Assembly: GCF_022179445.1 (NCBI RefSeq)
Contig: NZ_BPQU01000003.1
Span: forward strand, 186,001 to 250,000
Direction: 5' to 3'
Source: Methylobacterium mesophilicum
Lineage (GTDB): Bacteria; Pseudomonadota; Alphaproteobacteria; Rhizobiales; Beijerinckiaceae
Length of the DNA stretch: 64,000 nt
Part shown: in pieces, positions 25,356 to 33,425 of the stretch
How the letters are laid out: the number at the start of each line of letters is the position of its first letter
How positions within the stretch are numbered: position 1 is the first letter of the stretch
Program-made: the position numbers and the translations under genes
Notes under the pieces: generated by a model
What the model was told of the DNA's origin: nothing
The model's input: only the letters and a program-made list of their open reading frames with translations
Databases searched by the model: none

Positions 25356-26333
25356 ATGGCCGTGGCCCCCAAGTCCGAACCGCGTGGCGTTCCGCGCACG
25401 CTCGCCCTCGAACTCGCCCGCGTCACGGAGCGCGCCGCCATCGCGGCGGCCCGGCTGCGGGGCAAGGGCGACGAGAAGGCCGCCGATCAGGCCGCGGTCG
25501 ACGCGATGCGGGCGGAACTCAACAGCCTGCCGATCCGCGGGACGGTGGTGATCGGCGAGGGCGAGCGCGACCAGGCGCCGATGCTGTTCATCGGGGAGCA
25601 ACTCGGCCAGGGGGAGGGGCCCGAGGTCGACATCGCGGTCGATCCCCTGGAGGGCACGACCCTCTGCGCCAAGGACATGCCGGGCGCGATCGCCGTGATG
25701 GCCATGGCCGAGCGCGGCTCGCTGCTCGCCGCCCCCGACGTCTACATGCAGAAGATCGCCATCGGCCCCGGTTACCGGCCCGGCCTGGTCGACCTCGACG
25801 CCAGCCCCGCCGACAACATCGCGGCGCTGGCCCGGGCCAAGGGCGTCGAGCCCGATCAGATCACCGCGCTGATCCTCGACCGCCCCCGGCATGCCGCACT
25901 GATCGCGGAGGTGCGCGCCGCCGGCGCCGCAGTCCGGCTGATCTCGGACGGCGACATCGCCGGCATCATCTTCACGGCGAGCCCGGGCGAGACCGGCATC
26001 GACATCTATCTCGGCACCGGTGCCGCCCCCGAGGGCGTGCTGGCGGCCGCGGCCATGCGGTGCATCGGCGGCCAGATGCAGGGACGGCTGATCTTGGACA
26101 CGGCCGAGCGCCGCCGCCGCGCCGCCGAGATGGGCATCGACGACCTCAACCGGAAATATGATCTGGTGGATCTCGCCAGCGGCGACGTGATCGTGGCCGC
26201 CACCGGCGTGACCGACGGGGCGCTCCTCCGCGGCGTCCGCTTCCGGCCCGACCGGATCCAGACCGAGACGGTGGTCTACCGCTCGGAGGCCGGCACGGTC
26301 CGGCGGATCCTGGGAGAGCACCGCCGCAGCTAG
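25356..26333 (+). CDS. glpX: Class II fructose-1,6-bisphosphatase
   Basis: A 325-residue GlpX-type bisphosphatase for gluconeogenesis and sugar-phosphate cycling. Conserved features include TVVIGEGERDQAPML, the metal-binding VDPLEGTTLCA, DRPRHAALI and the C-terminal region GRLILDTAERRRR. ATG 25356 follows GGCAGGAAG. Its TAG stop at 26331-26333 is built partly from an inserted IS630 element: TA is the target dinucleotide and G is the first base of the element. The undisturbed sequence would also read TAG, so the protein is intact. In many Rhizobiales hom and glpX are followed by recJ; none is seen here. Confidence 0.95.
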   Translation: MAVAPKSEPRGVPRTLALELARVTERAAIAAARLRGKGDEKAADQAAVDAMRAELNSLPIRGTVVIGEGERDQAPMLFIGEQLGQGEGPEVDIAVDPLEGTTLCAKDMPGAIAVMAMAERGSLLAAPDVYMQKIAIGPGYRPGLVDLDASPADNIAALARAKGVEPDQITALILDRPRHAALIAEVRAAGAAVRLISDGDIAGIIFTASPGETGIDIYLGTGAAPEGVLAAAAMRCIGGQMQGRLILDTAERRRRAAEMGIDDLNRKYDLVDLASGDVIVAATGVTDGALLRGVRFRPDRIQTETVVYRSEAGTVRRILGEHRRS

Positions 26334-26353
26334 AGCCGTGTCCTTTCAGGTTG
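26333..26353. repeat. Left terminal inverted repeat of IS630 element
   Basis: Reads GAGCCGTGTCCTTTCAGGTTG and pairs with the right end at 27369-27389; the transposase stop codon is inside its last third at 26346. Confidence 0.8.
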
Positions 26354-26921
26354 GCTCATAGGCATCGTATCCAGCAGCGGTGAGGTAGTTTCGGCACTCA
26401 TCCGGTCGGACGGCGGCGAACGCGTCCTCGATGGCGATGGTCAGGTCGGCGGCGGTCCGTGTTGCAGCCGTCCGGAGGAGGGCTTTGACCTTGGCAAAGA
26501 CCTGCTCGATCGGATTGAAGTCGGGACTGTAGGGCGGGAGGTAGAGAACCCGTGCGCCGACCGCCTCGATGGCCTCGCGCACCCCGGCGACCTTGTGGGC
26601 GTTCAGATTGTCGAGGATGACAGTGTCACCGGGCCTCAGCACCGGAGCCAGGATGTCGGTGACGTAGGCGCGGAAGCGCATACCATTCGTGGCTCCATCG
26701 AAGACGGTCCTGGCGATCAGTCCCGTGGCGCGCAGGGCGGCGGTGATGGTGGTGGTCTTGTAGTGCCCGTGAGGCACGGCGATCCGGCAGCGCTGACCGC
26801 ACGGAGAACGACCATAGCGGCGGACCATCTTCGTCGTGGCGGCCGTCTCGTCGAGGAAAACCAAGCGATCCGGATCTAGATCGGGTTGCCCATCGAACCA
26901 GTCCTCGCGCGCGGCCCTCAC
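26346..26921 (-). CDS. IS630 transposase, DDE catalytic part (orfB)
   Basis: A 191-residue DDE nuclease domain of an IS630 transposase. The first Asp is in LVFLDETAATTK, the second in VILDNLNAHK, and the acidic third in PYSPDFNPIEQVF. A separate GTG start at 26921 overlaps the orfA stop (GTGA). The same frame is open upstream to just past a slippery A-AAG-GGG site and reads KGAVHAAEQERSDV, typical of IS630 proteins in this region. It is therefore probably made mainly as an orfA-orfB fusion through -1 frameshifting. Confidence 0.9.
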   Translation of the reverse strand: MRAAREDWFDGQPDLDPDRLVFLDETAATTKMVRRYGRSPCGQRCRIAVPHGHYKTTTITAALRATGLIARTVFDGATNGMRFRAYVTDILAPVLRPGDTVILDNLNAHKVAGVREAIEAVGARVLYLPPYSPDFNPIEQVFAKVKALLRTAATRTAADLTIAIEDAFAAVRPDECRNYLTAAGYDAYEPT

Positions 26922-27301
26922 ATCCGACCGCTCCTGCTCGGCCGCGTGGACAGCCCCTTTTTACGGGTGATCCCATGCCGGGCGAAGAAGCGTGACAGGC
27001 TGCTCGTGCTCGCCCGGACGCCGCGTTCCGAGAGCCTGTCGCGCAGTTCCCGCAAGAAGGAGAGCGGGTGTTCTTCGTTGAGTCGAAGGATCAGGGCCGC
27101 CTGCGCTTCCAGACGCTGCGAGTTGCGGTCGCCGCCCATGGGCTTGGGCGCGATCTGCCTGTCCTGACGGAAGCGCTCGTACCAACGGACCGCGCTGGCC
27201 GCCCCGACACCGAAGCGTTTGGCCGCCTGACGCCGCGATGCACCCGCTTCAATCGCAGCGACCACCCGCTCGCGCAGATCCACCGACAGGGCTGAAGGCA
27301 T
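26918..27301 (-). CDS. IS630 transposase, helix-turn-helix part (orfA)
   Basis: A 127-residue N-terminal transposase segment with the DNA-binding helix-turn-helix (LRERVVAAIEAGASRRQAAKR, then SAVRWYERF, about residues 8-45) and a second winged helix region (LRELRDRLSERGV). The frame ends shortly after RKKG, where the minus strand has AAAAAGGGG. The heptamer A AAG GGG in the zero frame (26960 down to 26954) fits the X XXY YYZ rule for -1 frameshifting into orfB. The element therefore looks functional rather than broken. Confidence 0.88.
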   Translation of the reverse strand: MPSALSVDLRERVVAAIEAGASRRQAAKRFGVGAASAVRWYERFRQDRQIAPKPMGGDRNSQRLEAQAALILRLNEEHPLSFLRELRDRLSERGVRASTSSLSRFFARHGITRKKGLSTRPSRSGRM

Positions 27302-27368
27302 GGCGATCCTCCATCACAAGCCCATCCAGTGAATCACACGCCAGCCAGATCGCCTACCCCGCGCGATT

Positions 27369-27389
27369 CAACCCGCCAGGGCACGGCTC
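27369..27389. repeat. Right terminal inverted repeat of IS630 element
   Basis: On the minus strand this end reads GAGCCGTGCCCTGGCGGGTTG, matching the left end at about 17 of 21 positions. It lies upstream of the orfA start, so the transposase promoter is between here and 27301. Confidence 0.8.
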
Positions 27390-27416
27390 TAGGCGCGACG
27401 GCGCCCCCGAGAGCGA

Positions 27417-28361
27417 TCAGTTCAGGACGACGACCTTGGAGCCGACGTTGACCCGGCTGAACAGGTCGATCGCGTCCTGGTTGATCATCCGGATGCAGCC
27501 CGAGGACACGCTCTTGCCGATCGAGAACGGCTCGAGGGTGCCGTGGATGCGGAACAGCGTGTCCTTGTTGCCCTGCCAGAGATACATGGCGCGCGCGCCC
27601 AGCGGGTTGCGCAGACCGCCGGCGACGCCGAGGCCGCTTTGCAACTTGTCCACCTCGCTGGCGAGCTTCGGGCTGCGGGCGATCATCTCCTTGGGCGGGT
27701 ACCAATCCGGCCAGGCCTGCTTGGAATTCACCGTCGCGGTGCCGGACCACGAGAAGCCCTGCTTGCCGACGCCGACGCCGTAGCGGCGGGCGCGCCCGCC
27801 CTGCTCGACCAGGGTGAGCTGGTGGGCGCGCGGGTCTACGATGATCGTGCCCGGCTCGTAGGGGCCGCTATAGGCGATCTCCTGCCGGAGATAGGCCGGG
27901 TTCATCTTCTTGTAGTTGAAGGCCTGGACCGGGAACACGTCGTCCGGGATCGGCCCATACGCCTTGGCGTAGTCGATCGGCCCGTCGTCGGGCGCGCGCA
28001 GCACGGCCTTCGCCTTGGCGGCCTCGATCGGCGAAAGACCCTCGGCCGGGGGCGTTCCGGCGGCGCGCCGGGGCGGCGCGGTCGGGTCGTCGAAATCCGG
28101 CGCGTAGACCGGGGCCGCCTGCGGCGCCGGAGCGGCCTGAGGAACGGGACGGACCACCGGCGGGCGGCCGGTATAGGGCAGATAACGGTCGCCGCGGCGG
28201 ACGTAGAACGCGCCGTTCTGGTCCTGATAGAGCTGGCCGTCGTCGCCGAGCCCGTCGATCCCGGACTCGGCGACCGGGCCGCGACCTTGGGCGTGGGCCG
28301 TCGAGGCGAGCGCGAGGACGGTGAAGCCGGCCAGGAATAGGCGGCGGATCGGGGCGGACAT
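27417..28361 (-). CDS. L,D-transpeptidase (YkuD family), exported
   Basis: A 314-residue periplasmic peptidoglycan cross-linking enzyme. It has a signal peptide with an AHA-Q cleavage site at about residue 24, a linker with YLPYTG and Pro-rich sequence, and a YkuD domain from about 165. The catalytic signature is SSGCIRMIN with Cys289, and the His lies in FRIHGTLEPFSIG. It belongs to the ErfK/YbiS-like subgroup common as several paralogues in Rhizobiales, and differs from the copy at 747-1859. Its stop lies only about 27 bases from the IS element end; before insertion it would have faced glpX tail to tail. Confidence 0.9.
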   Translation of the reverse strand: MSAPIRRLFLAGFTVLALASTAHAQGRGPVAESGIDGLGDDGQLYQDQNGAFYVRRGDRYLPYTGRPPVVRPVPQAAPAPQAAPVYAPDFDDPTAPPRRAAGTPPAEGLSPIEAAKAKAVLRAPDDGPIDYAKAYGPIPDDVFPVQAFNYKKMNPAYLRQEIAYSGPYEPGTIIVDPRAHQLTLVEQGGRARRYGVGVGKQGFSWSGTATVNSKQAWPDWYPPKEMIARSPKLASEVDKLQSGLGVAGGLRNPLGARAMYLWQGNKDTLFRIHGTLEPFSIGKSVSSGCIRMINQDAIDLFSRVNVGSKVVVLN

Positions 28362-28660
28362 GGCGCGGTTTTCCCTGGATGGCGCGGCGTCACCGGGAGC
28401 GTGCGGCGGCGCGCGATCGAGCAGGCCAGCACGAATACACGGCCAAGCTCATTCCAGGCCTTAGCAAAGATCACGCGGCATCGCCAAGTTGCACGAGTCC
28501 TCACCGGGCGAAGTCTGATGTCGCCGCGTGTACTTCTCCGCACTTGTGTTGCGTTCCTGCCTCAACCGCCTGCCCGCGCGTTCACCCTGATGCAGGAACG
28601 GGCGGGACGAATCCGGTTCCGAGCGGCATCGGCCTTGCGCCGGCCGGCAACCTCCGGTTG

Positions 28661-28930
28661 ATGCCACCCACCGGCATCCCCGCCGGGCGAAGGGTCTTGG
28701 CCGTGCACGCGCGTGTGTTGGTGAGCGCTACAATTCTGGTTGCGGCCCTGCTTCTCGGACCGGGCGCGCAGGCCCGCCGCGCCGTGACGGCGGAACCGCC
28801 CAAGGTCACGGAGCCGGCCGGAACCTGGACCTCGGGGACCCAGCCCGAGCGCGATTGCGGCCGCGCCCGCCGCAAGTTCTGGGTGCCCCAGGAGGGCTGG
28901 ATCGTCCGTACTGTGGTGTCGTGCCGCTGA
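28661..28930 (+). CDS. Small exported hypothetical protein (89 aa)
   Basis: No known family. The frame from ATG 28661 encodes a basic N-terminus, a hydrophobic segment (VLVSATILVAALLLGPGAQA, about 19-38) that looks like a signal peptide, and a short mature part with two cysteines (ERDCGRARR and the terminal VVSCR) that could form a disulfide. GTG at 28701 is an alternative start just before the hydrophobic segment. The frame is open upstream but with non-coding composition. Such short two-cysteine exported proteins are common lineage-specific genes in Methylobacterium-like genomes; this is inference. Confidence 0.6.
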   Translation: MPPTGIPAGRRVLAVHARVLVSATILVAALLLGPGAQARRAVTAEPPKVTEPAGTWTSGTQPERDCGRARRKFWVPQEGWIVRTVVSCR

Positions 28931-29412
28931 TGGGGTGGTTCCAGGTGCCGCACGATTCCGAAGCAGCGGTGCCTGTATCGGCGGCAATCCCGCATTCGGG
29001 CGAGAGCATGTTCTGCAGCAGGACCAACTTTTTCCGATCTTAGAAGACGGCCTATCTGAGCCCTGACGTCGGGATGGCGGGTTTGGGTTGCCGTCCGTCC
29101 CGTCGATCCGCCTCGTCAGTGCGAGCGCAGCGCAGCAACCTGGGGAAACGCCAGGTTCGGAGACCGCGCGCCGCACTGAGTTGCTTCGCTGCGCTCGCAA
29201 AGACGGCGTCGGCCGACCGGAGGCCGTACCGGCCGGCGCGTTCATCAGAACGTCCTTCCTCCAAGCGAATTGGCACGCATGCTGCTTTGCCGAAGCGCCG
29301 CGCCCTGCTGCGGCGGCGGAGCAACGACGCTCCAAACAGCGGACGGTGTGAGTCCGGATCCCCGGCATGAGCGACCGCTTGGCGGTTCGCCTCACTTAGA
29401 CGAGCACCAGCT
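28931..29412. other. Non-coding gap holding a dispersed inverted repeat
   Basis: A 482-base stretch without a convincing gene, between the small exported protein and the nitrate-transporter-like gene. Its centre holds a large inverted repeat (29114-29206). The promoter of the transporter should lie in the last 200 bases. Confidence 0.5.
29114..29206. repeat. 93-bp inverted repeat with GCGAGCGCAGCG arms
   Basis: The left arm runs from CGTCAGTGCGAGCGCAGCG (29114 on) to AGCAACC, and the right arm ends TTCGCTGCGCTCGCAAAGACGG. Reverse complementing the right arm matches the left with few differences over about 27 bases. This form, CGTCATTGCGAG... in many genomes, is a well-known dispersed intergenic repeat of Rhizobiales. 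Confidence 0.75.
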
Positions 29413-30657
29413 ATGGCCAGCTTCAAGACGGCGATGAAGTCGGGTCACCCCCCGACCCTGTTTGCGGCGTTCCTCTATTTCGATTTCTGCTTCGCCATCT
29501 GGGTCCTGAACGGCGCCATGGGCCCGTTCATCACCGAGACCTACAAGCTCACGCCGGCCCAGACCGGCTTCATGATCTCGCTGCCGATCCTCGCCGGTGC
29601 GCTGATGCGCTTCCCGCTGGGGATCCTGGCCCAGTATATCGGCCGCAAGAACGCCGCGATCACCGAGATGACCGTGATCATGATGGCGATGGCCTACGGC
29701 TTCTTCGCGGTCTCCTCGTACAACGACGTGCTCGCCATGGGCGTGCTGCTCGGTATCGCGGGTGCCTCCTTCGGCGTGGCCCTGTCCCTCGGATCGGGCT
29801 GGTTCCCGCCGGAGCACAAGGGCTTGGCGATGGGCATCGCGGGGGCCGGCAATTCCGGGACCGTGCTGGCCGTGCTGTTCGCTCCGCCGCTGGCGCAGGC
29901 CTACGGCTGGCAGACCACCTACGCCTTCGCGGGCGTCGTGATGCTCATTCCGCTGGCGGTCATGATCGTGTTCGCCAAGGAGCCGCCGGACACCGCGCAC
30001 CAGTCGTTCAAGGAGCACGTCTCCTGCCTGTTCACCAAGGACGGCTGGGCGTTCTCGCTGATCTACGTGATCACCTTCGGGGGCTTCGTCGGCCTGTCGA
30101 ACTTCTTGCCGACCTTTTTCTACGAGCAGTTCTCGGTCACGAAGGTCGAGGCCGGCCGCTTGACCATGCTGGCGGCCTTCATGGGCTCGGGCATCCGGAT
30201 CGTCGGCGGCTACTTCGCCGACCGGATGGGCGGGATCGCGGTGCTGTCGGTGGTGCTGCTCGCGGCGATCGCGACCTTCCTGTCGCTGATGGCGACGCCC
30301 TCGCTCGCCGTGACCACGCTGCTGTTCATGCTCTGCTTCGCGGCGCTCGGCGCCGGCAACGGCGCGTTGTTCCAGCTCGTGCCCCTGCGCTGGCCGGCCA
30401 ACACGGCGGTCGCCGGCTCGATGATCGGTGAGGTGGGCGCGCTCGGCGGCGCGATCCTGCCGAACGTCATGGGGCTGTCGAAGCAGTATACCGGATCGTT
30501 CTCGCTCGGCTTCGTCGGCTACGCGGTGTTCACCGCGGCGGTGCTGGGCTGCCTGATGCTGTGGCAGCGCAAGTGGGTCGGCAGCTGGGTCGGTCCGCGC
30601 GGCAAGGCGCTGGGCAGCGAGGCGGAGACCGGTCAGCTCCAGCCGGCGACGGTCTGA
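29413..30657 (+). CDS. NarK-type nitrate/nitrite MFS transporter
   Basis: A 414-residue major facilitator protein with about 12 hydrophobic segments. Two nitrate-porter signatures are present: GASFGVALSLGSGWFPPEHKG (about 120-139) followed by GIAGAGNSGTVLA, and in the second half AALGAGNGALFQLVP. Arginine and lysine placement (GALMRFPLG) fits the NNP family, which exchanges nitrate and nitrite or imports nitrate. The assimilatory nitrate reductase genes expected beside it are absent from this window, so it may be an orphan or lie in a split pathway. A clear terminator follows. Confidence 0.88.
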   Translation: MASFKTAMKSGHPPTLFAAFLYFDFCFAIWVLNGAMGPFITETYKLTPAQTGFMISLPILAGALMRFPLGILAQYIGRKNAAITEMTVIMMAMAYGFFAVSSYNDVLAMGVLLGIAGASFGVALSLGSGWFPPEHKGLAMGIAGAGNSGTVLAVLFAPPLAQAYGWQTTYAFAGVVMLIPLAVMIVFAKEPPDTAHQSFKEHVSCLFTKDGWAFSLIYVITFGGFVGLSNFLPTFFYEQFSVTKVEAGRLTMLAAFMGSGIRIVGGYFADRMGGIAVLSVVLLAAIATFLSLMATPSLAVTTLLFMLCFAALGAGNGALFQLVPLRWPANTAVAGSMIGEVGALGGAILPNVMGLSKQYTGSFSLGFVGYAVFTAAVLGCLMLWQRKWVGSWVGPRGKALGSEAETGQLQPATV

Positions 30658-30691
30658 GCGGGTCGACACGATCCAGACCCGCAAACGTCCG

Positions 30692-30718
30692 ACGGGAGCC
30701 GCGAGGCTCCCGTTTTTC
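30692..30718 (+). terminator. Rho-independent terminator
   Basis: Stem CGGGAGCC / GGCTCCCG with a GCGA loop, followed by TTTTT. It lies 35 bases after the transporter stop codon and is the clearest intrinsic terminator in the window. Confidence 0.88.
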
Positions 30719-30878
30719 GTTTCCGCCGTTCAAATTGAATTCGTGCCGAGCCCCCTCGACGCATGGTTGCCTTCCGGTGCAAGAGGCGTTTGAATAACGA
30801 ATACCAAAACGCGCACGTCCCTTCGGATGCGGCGCGAGGCGACCGCGAAACGCGGCGTTTGCTAGGGAGGAATGGTCG

Positions 30879-32171
30879 ATGTTGAAGCGCGTCAGCGCCA
30901 CCAACGCCGTGCTCGGCCTGCTCTGCGTGATGTATTTCATCACGTATCTGGACCGGGTGAACATCGCGACCGCCGGTGCCGAGATCATCCGCGAATTCGG
31001 CATGTCGAAGACCGACTTCGGTCTTATCCTGTCGGCCTTCGCCTACCCGTACGCGATCTTTCAGGTTATCGGCGGATCGGTCGGCGACAAGTTCGGTGCC
31101 CGGCGCACGCTGCTGGTCTGCGGCATGATCTGGGCCTCGGCCACGATCCTGACCGGCTTGGTCGGCGGCCTCGTCAGCCTGTTCCTGGCTCGCGTGCTGC
31201 TCGGCTTCGGCGAGGGCGCGACCTTCCCGACCGCGACCCGGGCCATGCAGAACTGGACGGCGCCGGGCCGTCGCGGCTTCGCGCAGGGCATCACCCACGC
31301 CTTCGCCCGGCTCGGCAACGCCGTGGCGCCGCCAATCGTGGCGTTCCTGATGTACCATTTCGGATGGCGCGCCAGCTTCGTGATCCTGGGCGGAATCAGC
31401 TTCATCTGGGTGGTGATCTGGTACCTGTACTTCCGCGACGACCCCTCCGATCACCCGAAGATCACCGCCGCGGAGCTCGACGCGCTGCCGCCGCCTCGCA
31501 AGGTCGGGGCGAAGCAATCGGTGCCGTGGGGGCCGCTCACCCGGCGCATGCTCCCGGTGACAATCACGTATTTCTGCTACGGCTGGACCCTGTGGCTGTT
31601 CCTCGGCTGGCTGCCGAGCTTCTTCAAGGAGAATTACGGCCTCGACCTCAAGAACTCGGCCCTGTTCGCGTCGGGGGTCTTCTTCGCCGGCGTCGTCGGC
31701 GATACGGTCGGCGGCATGCTGAGCGACTCGATCCTCCATCGCACCGGCAACGTGAAGCTCGCCCGCCTGTCGGTGATCGTCGTCGGATTCCTGGGCGCGG
31801 CCGCGAGCCTGGCGGGTGTGTTCCTTACCCGCGACCTGACCCTGGTGGCGCTGCTGCTGTCCTCCGGATTCTTCTTCGCCGAACTGGTGATCGGGCCGAT
31901 CTGGTCGGTGCCGATGGATATCGCGCCGAAATATGCCGGCACCGCCAGCGGGCTGATGAACACCGGCTCGGCCATTGCGGCGATCGTCTCGCCGATCGTG
32001 TTCGGGCTCATCGTCGACCTGACCGGGAGCTGGACGCTGCCGTTCGTCGGATCGGTCGGCCTATGCCTGCTCGGGGCGGCCCTCGCCTTCACGATGCATC
32101 CCGAGCGCGAATTCGTTGAACCCGTCACCGGGCCGGTGGGCCCCGTGGCGCCTGCGCCGGCCGGGGAGTAG
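30879..32171 (+). CDS. MFS transporter, anion:cation symporter (ACS) family
   Basis: A 430-residue 12-segment major facilitator protein. The N-terminus (YFITYLDRVNIATAG) and GGSVGDKFGARRTLLVCG match the ACS family, which takes up hexuronates, galactonate, phthalate, tartrate or similar organic anions. The start has GGGAGG 8 bases before ATG 30879. A CoA-transferase gene begins 8 bases after its stop and an enoyl-CoA-hydratase-like gene follows. The operon therefore probably imports a carboxylate, activates it to a CoA thioester and modifies it. The substrate cannot be assigned. Confidence 0.88.
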   Translation: MLKRVSATNAVLGLLCVMYFITYLDRVNIATAGAEIIREFGMSKTDFGLILSAFAYPYAIFQVIGGSVGDKFGARRTLLVCGMIWASATILTGLVGGLVSLFLARVLLGFGEGATFPTATRAMQNWTAPGRRGFAQGITHAFARLGNAVAPPIVAFLMYHFGWRASFVILGGISFIWVVIWYLYFRDDPSDHPKITAAELDALPPPRKVGAKQSVPWGPLTRRMLPVTITYFCYGWTLWLFLGWLPSFFKENYGLDLKNSALFASGVFFAGVVGDTVGGMLSDSILHRTGNVKLARLSVIVVGFLGAAASLAGVFLTRDLTLVALLLSSGFFFAELVIGPIWSVPMDIAPKYAGTASGLMNTGSAIAAIVSPIVFGLIVDLTGSWTLPFVGSVGLCLLGAALAFTMHPEREFVEPVTGPVGPVAPAPAGE

Positions 32172-32178
32172 CGCCGCG

Positions 32179-33399
32179 ATGGTGGAGACAGCCGGACGTT
32201 CCGGGCCGCTCGCCGGCATGCGGGTGATCGAGCTGGCGCACATCATGGCCGGCCCGGTCTGCGGGCTGATGCTCGCCGACATGGGCGCGGAGGTCATCAA
32301 GGTCGAGAAGATGGACGGCGACGACACCCGCCGCACCGTCCCGCCGGCGCTCGAGGGCGAGAGCGCCGCCTACATGATGATGAACCGCGGCAAGCGCGGG
32401 CTGAGCCTCGACCTCAAGAACCCGGACGGCGTGGCGGTTCTGCGCCGCCTGCTCGGGACCGCCGACGCGCTGATCGAGAATTACCGCGGCGGCACCATGG
32501 AGCGCCTGGGTATCGGCTATGAAACCCTGCGGCAGGAGTTTCCGGCGCTCGTCTACTGCTCGCTCTCGGGCTTCGGCCGCACTGGGCCCTATGCCGACCG
32601 CGCCGGGTTCGACCTCGTCGCGCAAGGCATGAGCGGGTTGATGTCGGTGACCGGGGAGGGGCCCGGACGGCCGCCGATGAAGTGCGGGCCGCCGGTGACC
32701 GACATCACCGCCGGGATCCTGGCCGCCATGGGCGTGCTCGCAGCCTATACCCACCGGCTGAAGACCGGGCGGGGCCAGGCGGTCGACACCTCGCTGTTCG
32801 AGGCCGGCATCACCCACACCTACTGGCAATCGGCCATCGCCATGGCCACTGGGATCGCGCCGGGGCCGATGGGCTCGGCCCATCCGCTGAACGCCCCCTA
32901 CGAGGCGTTCGAGACCGCCGACGGCTGGATCACCATCGGCGCGGCCAACCAGACCAACTGGCTGCGGATGCTCAGGGCGGTCGATGCCGAGGCCCTGGCC
33001 GAGGATCCGCGCTTCGCCCTCAACCGCGACCGCATGGCCAACCGCCACGAACTCGCGGCCACCCTGGCGCCGATCTTCTCGGCGGAAACCTCGGAGGTCT
33101 GGCTGGCGCGCCTGGAAGCCGGCGGCGTCCCGGCGGGGCCAGTGCTCGACGTCAACGCTATGCACCAAGACCCGCAGACGCTCGCCCGCGAGATGGTGGT
33201 GGAGGTCGAGCACAGCCGGGTCGGCCGGATGAAGACGCTCGGCTTGCCGGTGAAGTTTTCCGACACGCCCGGCCGGGTCCACGGCCCGGCGCCGTTGCTC
33301 GGCGAGCATTCCCGGGCGATCCTGGCCGAGGCGGGCTACACCGCCGCCGAGATCGACGGACTGATCGACAGGGGCGTGGTCCGCGAGACCGCGGCCTGA
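32179..33399 (+). CDS. CaiB/BaiF family (class III) CoA-transferase
   Basis: A 406-residue enzyme moving CoA between carboxylates. The N-terminal segment GPLAGMRVIELAHIMAGP and the following ADMGAEVIKVEK with the catalytic aspartate region (NRGKRGLSLDLKNPDG) are diagnostic; the family nucleophile Asp lies in the stretch around residues 160-175 (DRAGFDLVAQGMSG). ATG 32179 is preferred; the upstream frame is a shadow of the transporter gene. It is tightly linked to the ACS transporter and hydratase-like genes. Candidate acyl groups include carnitine/crotonobetaine, oxalate or mesaconate types; no choice is possible. Confidence 0.9.
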   Translation: MVETAGRSGPLAGMRVIELAHIMAGPVCGLMLADMGAEVIKVEKMDGDDTRRTVPPALEGESAAYMMMNRGKRGLSLDLKNPDGVAVLRRLLGTADALIENYRGGTMERLGIGYETLRQEFPALVYCSLSGFGRTGPYADRAGFDLVAQGMSGLMSVTGEGPGRPPMKCGPPVTDITAGILAAMGVLAAYTHRLKTGRGQAVDTSLFEAGITHTYWQSAIAMATGIAPGPMGSAHPLNAPYEAFETADGWITIGAANQTNWLRMLRAVDAEALAEDPRFALNRDRMANRHELAATLAPIFSAETSEVWLARLEAGGVPAGPVLDVNAMHQDPQTLAREMVVEVEHSRVGRMKTLGLPVKFSDTPGRVHGPAPLLGEHSRAILAEAGYTAAEIDGLIDRGVVRETAA

Positions 33400-33425
33400 T
33401 CCCTCCCGTACCCGGAGACGCAGCG

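Larger units (their letters stand above)
26333..27389 (-). mobile_element. IS630-family insertion sequence (1057 bp)
   Basis: A complete IS with both ends visible. Imperfect terminal inverted repeats begin GAGCCGTG on each end (left 26333-26353, right 27369-27389; about 17 of 21 positions agree). The element is flanked by TA on both sides (26331-26332 and 27390-27391), the target duplication expected for IS630/mariner elements. It carries two overlapping transposase frames on the minus strand. It landed in the TAG stop codon of glpX. Confidence 0.9.

Noticed and set aside
23865..26321. Long minus-strand open frame across hom and glpX
   Set aside because: Spans two well-identified genes and the gap between them; composition is typical of an antisense shadow.
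26346..27301. IS630 transposase as a frameshifted pseudogene
   Set aside because: The break is at a canonical -1 slippery heptamer and both terminal repeats and target TA are intact, so programmed frameshifting is more likely than decay.
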